Of a stretch of 45,219 bases of DNA, positions 14,128 through 22,483 are shown piece after piece. Every line of letters starts with the position of its first letter. The stretch's first letter is position 1. The notes beneath the pieces are model-generated. The model had not been told where the DNA came from and did not search any database. It saw only the letters and a list, made by a program, of their open reading frames with translations. Source of the stretch: Microbispora amethystogenes (lineage in GTDB: Bacteria > Actinomycetota > Actinomycetes > Streptosporangiales > Streptosporangiaceae); contig NZ_BOOB01000067.1 of NCBI RefSeq assembly GCF_016863015.1, forward strand, positions 1 to 45,219, written 5' to 3'. A program made the position numbers and the translations under genes.

Positions 14128-15800
14128 GTCGCGTCCTTCGTGACGTGGGGGCCGGGGCGCTCGTCCGCCGTGCCCGGGCGCTCGCCAGTGGAGTGCGGGC
14201 CGCCGCGCCCGTGGTCGGCCAGGATCATCGCCGCGCCCTTCTCGGCGATCATCAGGCTCGCGGCGTTCGTGTTGCCGGAGACCAGCGTCGGCATGACGGA
14301 CGCGTCCACCACCCGCAGCCCCTCCACCCCGTGCACCCGCAGCCGGTGGTCGACCACCGCCATGGGGTCCTCGCCCATCCGGCACGTGCCGGCGGGGTGA
14401 TAGGAGGTGTCGCCGTGGGCGCGGGCGTAGGCGAGGAGTTCGTCGTCGGTCCGCACGCCGCTGCCCGGCGTGAGCTCGTCCCCCCGGTACGGGTCGAGCA
14501 CCGCGCTCTCCACGATCTCCCGGGCGATCCTGATCCCGGCGATCAGGCGGGAACGATCCATGCCCGACTCCAGGAAGCGCGGGCGGATCTCGGGCGGGGC
14601 CATCGGGTCGCGCGAGCGGATGTGGATGGACCCGGACGACTCCGGGCGCAGCGGATAGACGCCGAGCGTCATGCCGGGAGCGGTGTCGAGCCGCCTGCTC
14701 GACCCGGGGCCGTAGCTGGCCGGCGCGAAGTGGAACTGGATGTCCGGCCGCGTCTCGTCCGGCGAGGAGCGGACGAAGCCGAAGCCGAGCGCGATCGGCA
14801 GGCTGAGCAGGCCCCGGCGGGAGGTCAGGTAGGTGGCGACCTCCCGCGCCAGCGCGAGCCCGCGGCTGCGCTCGTTGAAGGTGATCGGCCGCCGCACCCG
14901 CCACCGCAGGCGGGCCGCGAAGTGGTCGCGGAAGTTCTCGCCGACCCCCGGCAGGTGGCGCACGACCGGGATGCCGAGGCCGCCGAGCACGTCGCGGGAG
15001 CCGATCCCGGAGAGTTCCAGGAGCTGGGGAGACTGCACCGCGCCGGCGCTGACGATCACCTCCTTCGCACAGTCGGCCCGCTCCACCTCGCCGTCCCGGA
15101 CGTACGTCACGCCGGTGCAGCGGGCGCCGTCGAACCGCAGGCCGGTGACGTGGGCCCGGGTGAGGAGGGTGAGGTTCGGCCGGAGCCGGGCGAGCTTCAG
15201 GTAGGTCCCGAGCGCCGACGACCGCCGTCCGCCGTCGTGGTTGACCTGGTAGTAGCCGAAGCCCTCCTGGTCGCCGGAGTTGTAGTCGGGGTTGGCGGGG
15301 TAGCCCGCCTTGGCCGCCGCGGCGAGGAAGACGTCGCACAGTTCGTCGCGGTCGCGCGGCGGCCCGACGGCGATCAGCCCGTCCCGGCCGCGCGTCTCCC
15401 CGCCGATCCCGGTCACGCGTTCCAGGCTGCGGAAGTGGGGCAGGACGCCGGCCCAGGACCAGCCGGGGTTGCCGAGCCGCTCCCAGTCGTCGTAGTCCTC
15501 CGCCTGGCCCCGTACGTAGATCATGCCGTTGATCGCGTTCGAGCCGCCGAGCAGGCGCCCGCGCGGGATGCGCACGCTGCGGCCGTCGATGGTGGGGTCG
15601 GGGGCTGTCTCGAAGCACCAGTCGTACTTGGGGTTGCCCATCAGGATGGTCTCGGCGGCGGGGATCGACAGCAGCGGGCTGCGCCGCTCGTGCCCCGCCT
15701 CCAGGAGGAGCACGCTGACGGACGGGTCCTCGGTCAGCCGGCCGGCGAGCACGCAGCCCGCCGCCCCGGCCCCGACGATCACGAAGTCGTACGTCTTCAT
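14124..15800 (-). CDS. GMC-family FAD-dependent alcohol oxidoreductase
   Basis: This 558-residue glucose-methanol-choline oxidoreductase has the FAD-binding YDFVIVGAGAAGCVLAGRL at the N-terminus, GGSNAINGMIYVRG (GMC signature 1) near residue 85-98, SAGAVQSPQLLELSGIG (signature 2) around 260-275, and the catalytic region SYHPAGTCRMG near the C-terminus. GMC enzymes oxidise alcohols to aldehydes, here probably an intermediate of the DAP-derived pathway. I know of no GMC enzyme in the tabtoxin cluster, so this is a likely difference. ATG overlaps the dioxygenase stop (ATGA) and its stop overlaps the next ATG. Confidence 0.93.
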   Translation of the reverse strand: MKTYDFVIVGAGAAGCVLAGRLTEDPSVSVLLLEAGHERRSPLLSIPAAETILMGNPKYDWCFETAPDPTIDGRSVRIPRGRLLGGSNAINGMIYVRGQAEDYDDWERLGNPGWSWAGVLPHFRSLERVTGIGGETRGRDGLIAVGPPRDRDELCDVFLAAAAKAGYPANPDYNSGDQEGFGYYQVNHDGGRRSSALGTYLKLARLRPNLTLLTRAHVTGLRFDGARCTGVTYVRDGEVERADCAKEVIVSAGAVQSPQLLELSGIGSRDVLGGLGIPVVRHLPGVGENFRDHFAARLRWRVRRPITFNERSRGLALAREVATYLTSRRGLLSLPIALGFGFVRSSPDETRPDIQFHFAPASYGPGSSRRLDTAPGMTLGVYPLRPESSGSIHIRSRDPMAPPEIRPRFLESGMDRSRLIAGIRIAREIVESAVLDPYRGDELTPGSGVRTDDELLAYARAHGDTSYHPAGTCRMGEDPMAVVDHRLRVHGVEGLRVVDASVMPTLVSGNTNAASLMIAEKGAAMILADHGRGGPHSTGERPGTADERPGPHVTKDAT

Positions 15801-16675
15801 GAGGCGATGGCCTCGCCGACCGGCACCGGGCTGCCTGTGGAGAGGTGCCCGGCGATCGTCGTGCGGTGCATGAGGCGGCGATAGGCCGCGTAGTCGTAGG
15901 GGGTGGCCCGGTGCATCGCGCTGCGGTTGTCCCACAGCAGGATGTCGCCCGGCTGCCATCGGTGGCAGTAGGTGAAGCGCGGCTGGACCGAGAACTCCTG
16001 CAGGAAGGTGACGAGCGGGGCGCTTTCCACCTCCGGCATCCCCTCGATGCGCCACGGGACGTTGCCGCCGCTGTAGAGGGCGTTGCGGCCGCTCACCTCG
16101 TGGCGGCGCACGATCGGGTGGCGCATGTCCACCCACGCCGCCCGCTCCTCCGGCGTCGGCGCCGGACGGTCGGGATAGTTGTACGGCCGCGACTGCACCC
16201 GGCTGATGACGACCTTGAGGTCGTCGATCCGCTCCTTCATGGCGGCCGGCAGGGCTTCGTACGCCGCCATCATGTTGGCGAACCAGGTGTCGCCGCCCTC
16301 CGGCGGGACCTCGAGCGCGTAGAGCATGGTCCCGGCCGGCGGGTCGGAGAGGTAGTGGCCGTCGCTGTGCCAGACGCGGCCGCTGTAAGCCGACCCGATG
16401 GGCTTGCCGTCCCGGGTGATGTTCGACAGCACGAGGATCTCGGGGTGGTCGGGCTCGTTGAACTCCGAGCGGGTGTAGGTCGTGATCTCACCGAAGCGCC
16501 TGGTGAGTGCGATCTGCTGGTCCGGGGTCATCTTCTGGCCGCGGAACAGCAGGAGGCAGGTGTCGATCCAGGCCTGGTAGATGCGGTCGAAGTCGCGGGC
16601 CGAGATGTCGCCGGTGACGTCGACGCCGCGGACCTCGGTGCCGATGGAGTCGGTGATGGGGACCAGTTCGAGCAT
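15797..16675 (-). CDS. TauD/TfdA-family Fe(II)/2-oxoglutarate dioxygenase
   Basis: This 292-residue protein starts ELVPITDSIGTEVRGVDV, a typical TauD opening. The iron ligands are His and Asp in VWHSDGHY (about residues 105-112) and a distal His in SAMHRATPYD, with an Arg (AAYRRLMHRTT) to bind 2-oxoglutarate. It hydroxylates or desaturates an unactivated carbon using O2 and 2-oxoglutarate. The tabtoxin counterpart TblC is recalled as a clavaminate synthase-like enzyme of the same superfamily, so a role in forming the hydroxyl or modifying the beta-lactam precursor is inferred. It lies 57 bases downstream of the synthetase gene, with GGGAG before its ATG. Its stop overlaps the GMC gene start. 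Confidence 0.92.
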   Translation of the reverse strand: MLELVPITDSIGTEVRGVDVTGDISARDFDRIYQAWIDTCLLLFRGQKMTPDQQIALTRRFGEITTYTRSEFNEPDHPEILVLSNITRDGKPIGSAYSGRVWHSDGHYLSDPPAGTMLYALEVPPEGGDTWFANMMAAYEALPAAMKERIDDLKVVISRVQSRPYNYPDRPAPTPEERAAWVDMRHPIVRRHEVSGRNALYSGGNVPWRIEGMPEVESAPLVTFLQEFSVQPRFTYCHRWQPGDILLWDNRSAMHRATPYDYAAYRRLMHRTTIAGHLSTGSPVPVGEAIAS

Positions 16676-16732
16676 GGCGCAGCTCCCTCGGTGTTGCCTG
16701 CGTTCTACGTCGCGTTCACGTCGCCACGGTGG

Positions 16733-18601
16733 TCAGCCGAGCGACACCTGGTAGTCCTCGATCCACCTGCGCATCTCGACGAGCTGGATGAGCATGTGCG
16801 GCGCGCTCGTCCCGCCGGGCAGGTCCGGCCGGAGCCGGTCGGCGGCGATCCCGCGGATGAACTCCGCGAGGCGCGGCCGGTCGAACATCCGGCCGATCGG
16901 AGAGCGCTCGTCGCCCACGATCCAGGTCGCCTCCTCGATGAGCGCGTGGTCGTATTCCGGGTTGTGCACATGGGGATAGGCGCTCTTCCGCCGGTTCAGG
17001 GTGCCGGGCGGCAGCAGGTCGGCCATGGCCGCCTTCAGCAGGCCCTTCAGCCCGCCCCGGGACTTCATCGACCAGGGCACGTTCCAGACGTACTCGACGA
17101 GCCGGTGGTCGCAGAACGGGATGCGCACCTCCAGGCCGGACGCCATGCTCATGCGCTCCTTGCGGTCGAGGACGACCGCGAGCGGCCCGGACATGCCCAG
17201 GTGGAGCACCTCGCGCATGCGCGCGTTCTCCGGGTCCTCGCCGGGCAGGCGCGGCACCTCCGAGAGGAGCTGGGAGAGCCGGGCGCGCTCGTCCTCCACC
17301 GGGTCGGCCATGGCCCGCACCTCCGGTGAGAGGTAGTCGGTGAGCCGGGGTCCGTCGCCCATCCAAGGGAACCCGTCGCCGTGGACGAGCTCCGGCTTGA
17401 AGAAGTACGGATATCCGCCGAAGATCTCGTCGGCGGCCTCACCCGACATCGCGACCGGGCCGATCTCCCGCATCTCTCGGAAGAGCACGTACATCGAGGC
17501 GTCGAACTGCCCCCAGCCCGGCAGGTCGCGGGCGCGGCGGGTGGCCGGGACGGCGTCCAGCAGGTCGCGCAGGCCGACGGTGACGGTGTGGTGGCGGCTG
17601 CCCATGAACTCGGCCGCGGCCGCCGCGTACGGCGCGTCCACCTCGGGCCGCAGCTCCGTCGGGGAGAAGTGCGCGGAGTCGCTCTCGAACCGGACGCAGA
17701 AGGTGTCGAGACGGCTGCCGTCGCGGGCCGCCAGGGCGCGGACGGCGAGCGCCGCGACCGAGGTCGAGTCGACGCCGCCCGACAGCATGGCCGCGCACGG
17801 CCCCGAGGCGGGGATCTGCCGGGCGACCGCGTCCTCCAGGAGCTCGCGCACGTGGCGGGTGGTCTCCTCGAACGAGTGCGGGTGCGGCTCACTGGACAGC
17901 CGCCAGTAGCGGCGCGGCGACGGGCCGTCCTCCGACCAGGTGACGACGTGGCCGGGCGGGACCTCGCGCAGCCCCGCCAGCGGCGTCTCGCCGGGCAGGG
18001 TGAGACGCGGCTGCAGGAGGATCGGCAGGGCCGCCGGGTCGAGGCGCGCCTCGAACAGCGGGTTGGCCATGATGCCCTTCGGCTCCGAGGCGAACAGGAT
18101 CCCGCCCGGGTACGCGAAGTAGTACAGGGGCTTGAGGCCCATGCGGTCGCGGCCCAGCAGCAGCCGCCGCGACCTGCCGTCCCAGACGGCGAAGGCGCCC
18201 ATCCCGTCGAGCCGTTCGGCGAGCCGGTCGCCCCAGCGGAGGTAGGAGCGCAGCAGCACCTCCTCGGCGGACCCGCCGCCGAGCTCGGCCGCGTTGTAGA
18301 TCTCTCCGGCGTGGACGACGGCCACCGTCTCGCCGCCGATCTCCGCCGTCAGGGGCTGGGCGCCGCCGCCCGCCGCATCGCGCCTCGCCTCACCCCTCGC
18401 ATCACCCCTCGCGTCACCCGCCGTGTCACCCACCGCGTCGCCGATCGCGAGCCTCCGGTGCCCGAGCGCCGCGTGCCGCGACAGCCAGAGCCCCTTCGCG
18501 TCGGGACCGCGGTGCTGCATGGTGTCGGCCATCGCGTGGAGGACGTCTTCCTGTGCGCCGAGATCGCGCCCGAAATCCATCCAGCCAACGAATCCACTCA
18601 A
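16733..18601 (-). CDS. Asparagine synthetase-like ATP-dependent amide synthetase lacking the glutaminase Cys (candidate beta-lactam synthetase)
   Basis: This 622-residue protein has an N-terminal class II glutamine amidotransferase-like domain (about 1-230) and a C-terminal AsnB synthetase domain. The synthetase has the PP-loop MLSGGVDSTSVAALAV, and SGEAADEIFGGY and LDRKERMSMASGLEVRIPF. True AsnB proteins start MCG, with Cys as nucleophile. Here the sequence is MSGFVGW, so the glutaminase is inactive. The rest (MQHRGPD, LGHRRLAI) is kept. Beta-lactam synthetases such as Bls, CarA and recalled TblS use AsnB-type adenylation without glutaminase to close a lactam, which is the inferred job. Start is a TTG (18601), with AAGGAA about 9 bases upstream and homology beginning exactly there. 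A 12-bp minisatellite inserts GDAR-type repeats after GHRRLAIGD. Confidence 0.85.
   Translation of the reverse strand: MSGFVGWMDFGRDLGAQEDVLHAMADTMQHRGPDAKGLWLSRHAALGHRRLAIGDAVGDTAGDARGDARGEARRDAAGGGAQPLTAEIGGETVAVVHAGEIYNAAELGGGSAEEVLLRSYLRWGDRLAERLDGMGAFAVWDGRSRRLLLGRDRMGLKPLYYFAYPGGILFASEPKGIMANPLFEARLDPAALPILLQPRLTLPGETPLAGLREVPPGHVVTWSEDGPSPRRYWRLSSEPHPHSFEETTRHVRELLEDAVARQIPASGPCAAMLSGGVDSTSVAALAVRALAARDGSRLDTFCVRFESDSAHFSPTELRPEVDAPYAAAAAEFMGSRHHTVTVGLRDLLDAVPATRRARDLPGWGQFDASMYVLFREMREIGPVAMSGEAADEIFGGYPYFFKPELVHGDGFPWMGDGPRLTDYLSPEVRAMADPVEDERARLSQLLSEVPRLPGEDPENARMREVLHLGMSGPLAVVLDRKERMSMASGLEVRIPFCDHRLVEYVWNVPWSMKSRGGLKGLLKAAMADLLPPGTLNRRKSAYPHVHNPEYDHALIEEATWIVGDERSPIGRMFDRPRLAEFIRGIAADRLRPDLPGGTSAPHMLIQLVEMRRWIEDYQVSLG
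18377..18436 (-). repeat. 12-bp minisatellite in the synthetase gene
   Basis: Five 12-base units of the type CCCTCGCGTCAC encode repeated GDAR/GDAV tetrapeptides in a loop after the LGHRRLAIGD strand of the dead glutaminase domain. Phase is preserved. Confidence 0.85.
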
Positions 18602-19102
18602 TCGATGATTTCCTTACTCGTTAATTCGGGTGAAGGCCGGCCGCGAACGCGGCCGGCGGTTTACCGGAATAAAGAGACGCCGTGCAGGCAGGAAGAGCGA
18701 TCGGATAGAAGAGCTGAGGATTGCCGGAAATATCGTTGACTAATCACCTGTCGCCGGCCACCTGAGGTGGACGGGTACTTACCACTTAAAACGATGACAC
18801 CGTTCGGAAGTATACGTACCGGACAAGCGGCTGCAATAGGGCTCCGAAGTGACGCACGTCACACAAACTTCGCACAATACCGATATAAGGATGGTGAAGT
18901 TACCGTCCGGTCGGACGGGGCCGTAAGTGCGAGGTGTTATGGCAGCTCAGGCCCTGGTTGTTAGATTTATTACGGTCCTACCGGAAGCGGAAATGCGACG
19001 GTTATTCTCCCGGTACGTATTGTCCTCGTATCGTGGGCTTCGCGGATAACACGCCGGTGGTGTCCGCATGCCCGCTCGACGCCGCTACCACAGGGAGAAG
19101 AC
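18602..19102. promoter_or_regulatory. Divergent control region of cluster A
   Basis: This 501-base, comparatively AT-rich region separates the minus-strand operon from the plus-strand ligase-exporter pair and must contain both promoters. It holds three structures. A 9-bp perfect hairpin, GCCGGCCGC (18636-18644) with GCGGCCGGC (18649-18657), lies in the synthetase leader 35 bases before its start. A palindrome GTGACG-CA-CGTCAC lies at 18849-18862. A palindrome CCGTCCG-GT-CGGACGG lies at 18903-18918. TATAAG at 18884-18889 is a possible -10. The short open frames here have no plausible protein sequence. Which regulator binds is unknown, and no regulator gene is present in cluster A. Confidence 0.6.
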
Positions 19103-20359
19103 ATGGCGAACTCCGACGGAGTGCTCCTTGTCATGGCAAGTGGGTTTCCGCACTACAGGGAGTACCTCCTGGCCTCGATCGCACAGCGCGGCGGGCCGGT
19201 CTGGCTCTTCGAGACGGAACAACCCTCCTGGCAGACCCCGTACATCGCGGGCAGCACGGTCGTCGACGTCTTCGATCCGGAGGAGGTCGTCGCCGCGGCC
19301 CGGAAGCTGGCCGCGCGGACCCCCGTCCGTGGCGTGATCAGCTACCACGAGGCGGTGATCGAGGCCGCCGCCCGGGTGGCGGCCGAACTCGGCCTGCCCG
19401 GGCCCGCCCCCGAGGCCGTGACCGCCGTACGGGACAAGCCGACCACGCGGCGGCTGCTCGACCGGGCGGGGATCAGGCAGCCCCGGCACGCGCTCGTCGC
19501 GACCCCGGAGGAGGCCGAGGCGGCGGCCGGGCGCATCGGGTTCCCCCTGGTGGCGAAGCCTCGCGGCCTCGGCGCGAGCCAGGGGGTCGTGAAGGTCACC
19601 GGCGAGGCCGAACTCGGCTGGGCGGTCGGCGTCAGCCGTACGGCCCGCCAGAGCGGGATGCGCGGCCACGACGAGGTCCTGCTGGAGCAGTTCCTCGCCG
19701 GGCCCGAGATCAGCGTCGACGCGGCGGTGCACGACGGCGAGTACCTCCCCTACCTGATCGCCCGCAAGCGCCTCGGCGGCGAGCCGTACTTCGAGGAGAC
19801 CGGGCACGTCGTGCTGGCCGACGAGCCGCTGCTGCGGGACGCGGACCTGCTGCGCCTGCTGGCGGACACGCACCAAGCCCTCGGCTACACCCACGGCACG
19901 ACCCACACCGAGGTCAAGCTGACCTCCGAGGGCTACGCGCTGATCGAGGTGAACGGCCGGCTCGGCGGCGATCTCATCCCCTATCTCGGGCTGCTGGCCA
20001 ACGGCGTCGACTCCGGGGTCGTCGCGGCCGACCTCGCGCTCGGGGTGCGGCCCGACGTGACCGCGCACGGCGCCGGCGCGGTCGGCATCCGGTTCCTCTA
20101 CCCGCCGGAGACCTGTGTGGCGCGGCGGGTGGAGATGCCGGAGCCCGATCCCGAGGCGGGCCTGCTGGCGTCGGTGGCGGTCGCCGCCCCGGGGACACCG
20201 CTGATCCTGCCGCCCGACGGCGCGATCGCCCGGTACGGCTTCCTCATCGCCCGCGGCCGTACGCCGGAGGAGTGCGACGAGGTGCTCGACCGGGCCGAGC
20301 GGGCCGCGCGGTTCGAGGGCGACCCCCCGCACGCCGCCCGGGAGACCGTCTCCGTCTGA
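19103..20359 (+). CDS. ATP-grasp ligase 2
   Basis: This 418-residue ATP-grasp enzyme is clearly different in sequence from ligase 1. It has an N-terminal flavodoxin-like part (VLLVMASGFPHYREYLL), the ATP-lysine region GFPLVAKPRGLGASQGVVKV, an ATP-clamp EQFLAGPEISVDAAV, and the metal core HTEVKLTSEGYALIEVNGRLGGD. It should form an amide or peptide bond using ATP. It is the first gene of the plus-strand pair, with GGGAG before the ATG at 19103, and lies 13 bases from the exporter gene. Two ligases in one locus suggest a product longer than a dipeptide, or a temporary protecting amino acid added before export. Confidence 0.88.
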   Translation: MANSDGVLLVMASGFPHYREYLLASIAQRGGPVWLFETEQPSWQTPYIAGSTVVDVFDPEEVVAAARKLAARTPVRGVISYHEAVIEAAARVAAELGLPGPAPEAVTAVRDKPTTRRLLDRAGIRQPRHALVATPEEAEAAAGRIGFPLVAKPRGLGASQGVVKVTGEAELGWAVGVSRTARQSGMRGHDEVLLEQFLAGPEISVDAAVHDGEYLPYLIARKRLGGEPYFEETGHVVLADEPLLRDADLLRLLADTHQALGYTHGTTHTEVKLTSEGYALIEVNGRLGGDLIPYLGLLANGVDSGVVAADLALGVRPDVTAHGAGAVGIRFLYPPETCVARRVEMPEPDPEAGLLASVAVAAPGTPLILPPDGAIARYGFLIARGRTPEECDEVLDRAERAARFEGDPPHAARETVSV

Positions 20360-20372
20360 GAGGAGTGAGCAC

Positions 20373-21656
20373 GTGTCCGAGGACCAGCCCCCAGTCGCGG
20401 CGCCGCGGGGGGACGAACGCGCCGGCGTGCTGCGGACGCTGCGCGAACTGCCCCCTCCCGTGCTCGCCCTGCTCTGCGGGACCGCCGTCAACCGGATGGG
20501 CAGCTTCGTCTCGCTCTTCCTGGTGCTCTACGTCACCGGGCTCGGCTACCGCCCGGCCGAGGCGGGCGGCGCGCTCACGGCGTTCGGCCTCGGCTCGATC
20601 GCCGGGGTGGTGGCGGGCGGCGCCGCGACCGACCGGTTCGGGGCGCGGAACGTGATCGTCACGTCGATGGCGCTGTCCGGCGTGGGCGTCGGAACCGTCG
20701 GCTTCGTGACCGGCTACCTGCCGCTGCTGGGGATCAGCCTGGCGATCGGCGCGGTCACCCAGCTCTACCGGCCGGCCTCCACGACGATGCTGTCGGAGCT
20801 GACCCCGCCGCGGCGGCTGGTGATCACCACGGCGGCGAGCCGCCTGGGGCTCAACATCGGCGCGACCCTCGCCCCGCTGCTGGGAGTGTGGCTGGCCGGC
20901 TTCGGCTACCGCGCGGTCTTCCTCGCGGACGCGATCACGAGTGTGGTCTTCGCGGTGGCGGCGATGGTCGTGCTGCCGGGAGGCCGGCCCGGGCGCGAGG
21001 CGGCGCACGCCGTACGGCACGGGGACAGGGCGCGCGGCGGCTATCGCGCGGTCCTGCGGGACCGCCGTTATCTCCTCGTCCTCGCCGCGATGTTCGCGAC
21101 GGCCTTCGCCGAGGTGCAGTATCAGGCCGTCCTCCCGCTGGAGATCAGGGACCGGGGCCTGCCCACCGCGGTCTACGGCGCCGTCGTCGCCCTGAACGGC
21201 GCCCTGGTCATCCTGCTCGAACTTCCGCTCACGCCGTACGTCCAGAGGCTGCCGATGCGGACGGCGATCTCGGTGGGGACGCTGCTGATCGGCGGAGGGC
21301 TCGCGTTGTTCGGCGTCACGGCCGGCGTCTGGCTGCTCTTCGCCGCCGCGCTGGTGTGGACCATGGGCGAGATCGTCAGCGCGCCGTCGTCCAACGCCTA
21401 TCCGGCGCTGGCCGCGCCGGGACACCTGCGCAGCCGATACATCGGCGCCTTCGCCGCCTGCCACACCATCGGGTACGCGGTGGGACCCGCCGTGGGCACG
21501 GCCCTCTTCCAGCACGACGGCGCGCTCGTCTGGCTCATGTGCGCCGGGCTCGGCGTGGCCGGGTTCTCCGCCATGTGGTTCGGGGTCCGTACGCCGCCCC
21601 ACGAGATCGCCCCCGCCGCGCGGGCGACGCCCCGCCCCGCCACCGACCTCAACTGA
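20373..21656 (+). CDS. MFS exporter (major facilitator superfamily)
   Basis: This 427-residue protein has about 12 hydrophobic segments. A GAATDRFGARNV loop after TM2 (motif A-like, DRFG) and a second-half repeat show typical MFS drug-export layout. It most likely exports the product of cluster A and gives immunity. The tabtoxin cluster carries an MFS gene too (TblR, from memory). GTG 20373 has GAGGAG at good spacing. Transcription is followed by a bidirectional hairpin at 21674-21708. Confidence 0.9.
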   Translation: MSEDQPPVAAPRGDERAGVLRTLRELPPPVLALLCGTAVNRMGSFVSLFLVLYVTGLGYRPAEAGGALTAFGLGSIAGVVAGGAATDRFGARNVIVTSMALSGVGVGTVGFVTGYLPLLGISLAIGAVTQLYRPASTTMLSELTPPRRLVITTAASRLGLNIGATLAPLLGVWLAGFGYRAVFLADAITSVVFAVAAMVVLPGGRPGREAAHAVRHGDRARGGYRAVLRDRRYLLVLAAMFATAFAEVQYQAVLPLEIRDRGLPTAVYGAVVALNGALVILLELPLTPYVQRLPMRTAISVGTLLIGGGLALFGVTAGVWLLFAAALVWTMGEIVSAPSSNAYPALAAPGHLRSRYIGAFAACHTIGYAVGPAVGTALFQHDGALVWLMCAGLGVAGFSAMWFGVRTPPHEIAPAARATPRPATDLN

Positions 21657-21673
21657 CGGCGGAAGCGGGAGCT

Positions 21674-21708
21674 GGATCGGCGACCGACCGGCGGCCGGTC
21701 GCCGATCC
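21674..21708. terminator. Bidirectional terminator hairpin
   Basis: Arms GGATCGGCGACCG (21674-21686) and CGGTCGCCGATCC (21696-21708) pair perfectly around a 9-base loop, between the convergent ends of the exporter and hydrolase genes. Confidence 0.8.
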
Positions 21709-21733
21709 CCGTCACCTCAGGCCGGTGACGTGG

Positions 21734-22483
21734 CTACCCGCGCAGGTGCCGGGCGAAGAACCGGACCGCGCTGTCGGCCTCGAACCTCGGCACCTCGTGG
21801 TGCCCGCCCGCGTTGGCGTGCAGCGTCTTCTCCTTCGAGGCCAGCGCGTCGAACAACGCGAGCCCGGATTCACGAGGGATGATCTCGTCGTCCCACTGGA
21901 GCGCGAACTCGACCGGCACCGTGATCCGCCCCGCCGCCTCGGCCAGGGCCTCGTCGTAGCAGAAGAGACCCAGCACCGCCGCGGTGATCCTGGGCTCGGC
22001 CGCCGTCAACGGCAGCCCGATCGCGGTGCCCATGCTCACGCCGTAGTAGCCGACCGGCCCCTCGGCGCCGATCTCCGGCAGTTCCTGAAGGGCGTCGAGG
22101 ACCGCCCGCCACTCGGGCACGGCACGCCTGGCGATACCGGCGTTGAAGGACACGACGATCGGGCCGACCGGCTCGCCCGCCGCCATCGCCCGCCGGAGCG
22201 CGGCGATCTCCCGCTCGTCGTCCGCCGTACGGGGCCTGCCGCCGTGACCCGGTGCGTCGATGGCGGCGACGTGGAAACCGCCGTCGCCCACGAGGAGGGC
22301 CGCGCGGCCGGCCATGCCCGGCGACCTGCTGTCCTGGCCGCCGCCGTGCCCCAGCAGCACCAGCGGCGCGCGGCCGGAGCCGGATTCGGGCGACCAGAGC
22401 ATGCCGGGGACCTCGCCCACGGTGAACTCACGCGCGATGACGCCGTTCGACGTTTCTTCCGAAGTGAAATGCACAGAACGCAT
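21734..22483 (-). CDS. Alpha/beta hydrolase
   Basis: This 249-residue single-domain alpha/beta hydrolase has an oxyanion region LLGHGGGQD (about residues 45-53), a nucleophile elbow YGVSMGTAIG with Ser, and a late GGHHEVP with the catalytic His. Its family resembles dienelactone hydrolase/prolyl oligopeptidase-type small hydrolases. The substrate is unknown. ATG 22483 (MRSVHFTSEE) is chosen by family-like length. An upstream in-frame start would add 31 unconserved-looking residues. The ribosome-binding site is weak. It faces the exporter of cluster A and is divergent from rox, so it need not belong to either. Confidence 0.8.
   Translation of the reverse strand: MRSVHFTSEETSNGVIAREFTVGEVPGMLWSPESGSGRAPLVLLGHGGGQDSRSPGMAGRAALLVGDGGFHVAAIDAPGHGGRPRTADDEREIAALRRAMAAGEPVGPIVVSFNAGIARRAVPEWRAVLDALQELPEIGAEGPVGYYGVSMGTAIGLPLTAAEPRITAAVLGLFCYDEALAEAAGRITVPVEFALQWDDEIIPRESGLALFDALASKEKTLHANAGGHHEVPRFEADSAVRFFARHLRG

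Noticed and set aside
18767..18964. Open frame of 65 codons in the divergent control region
   Set aside because: Composition is unlike the coding genes around it, it overlaps the palindromes, has no ribosome-binding site and no recognisable motif.
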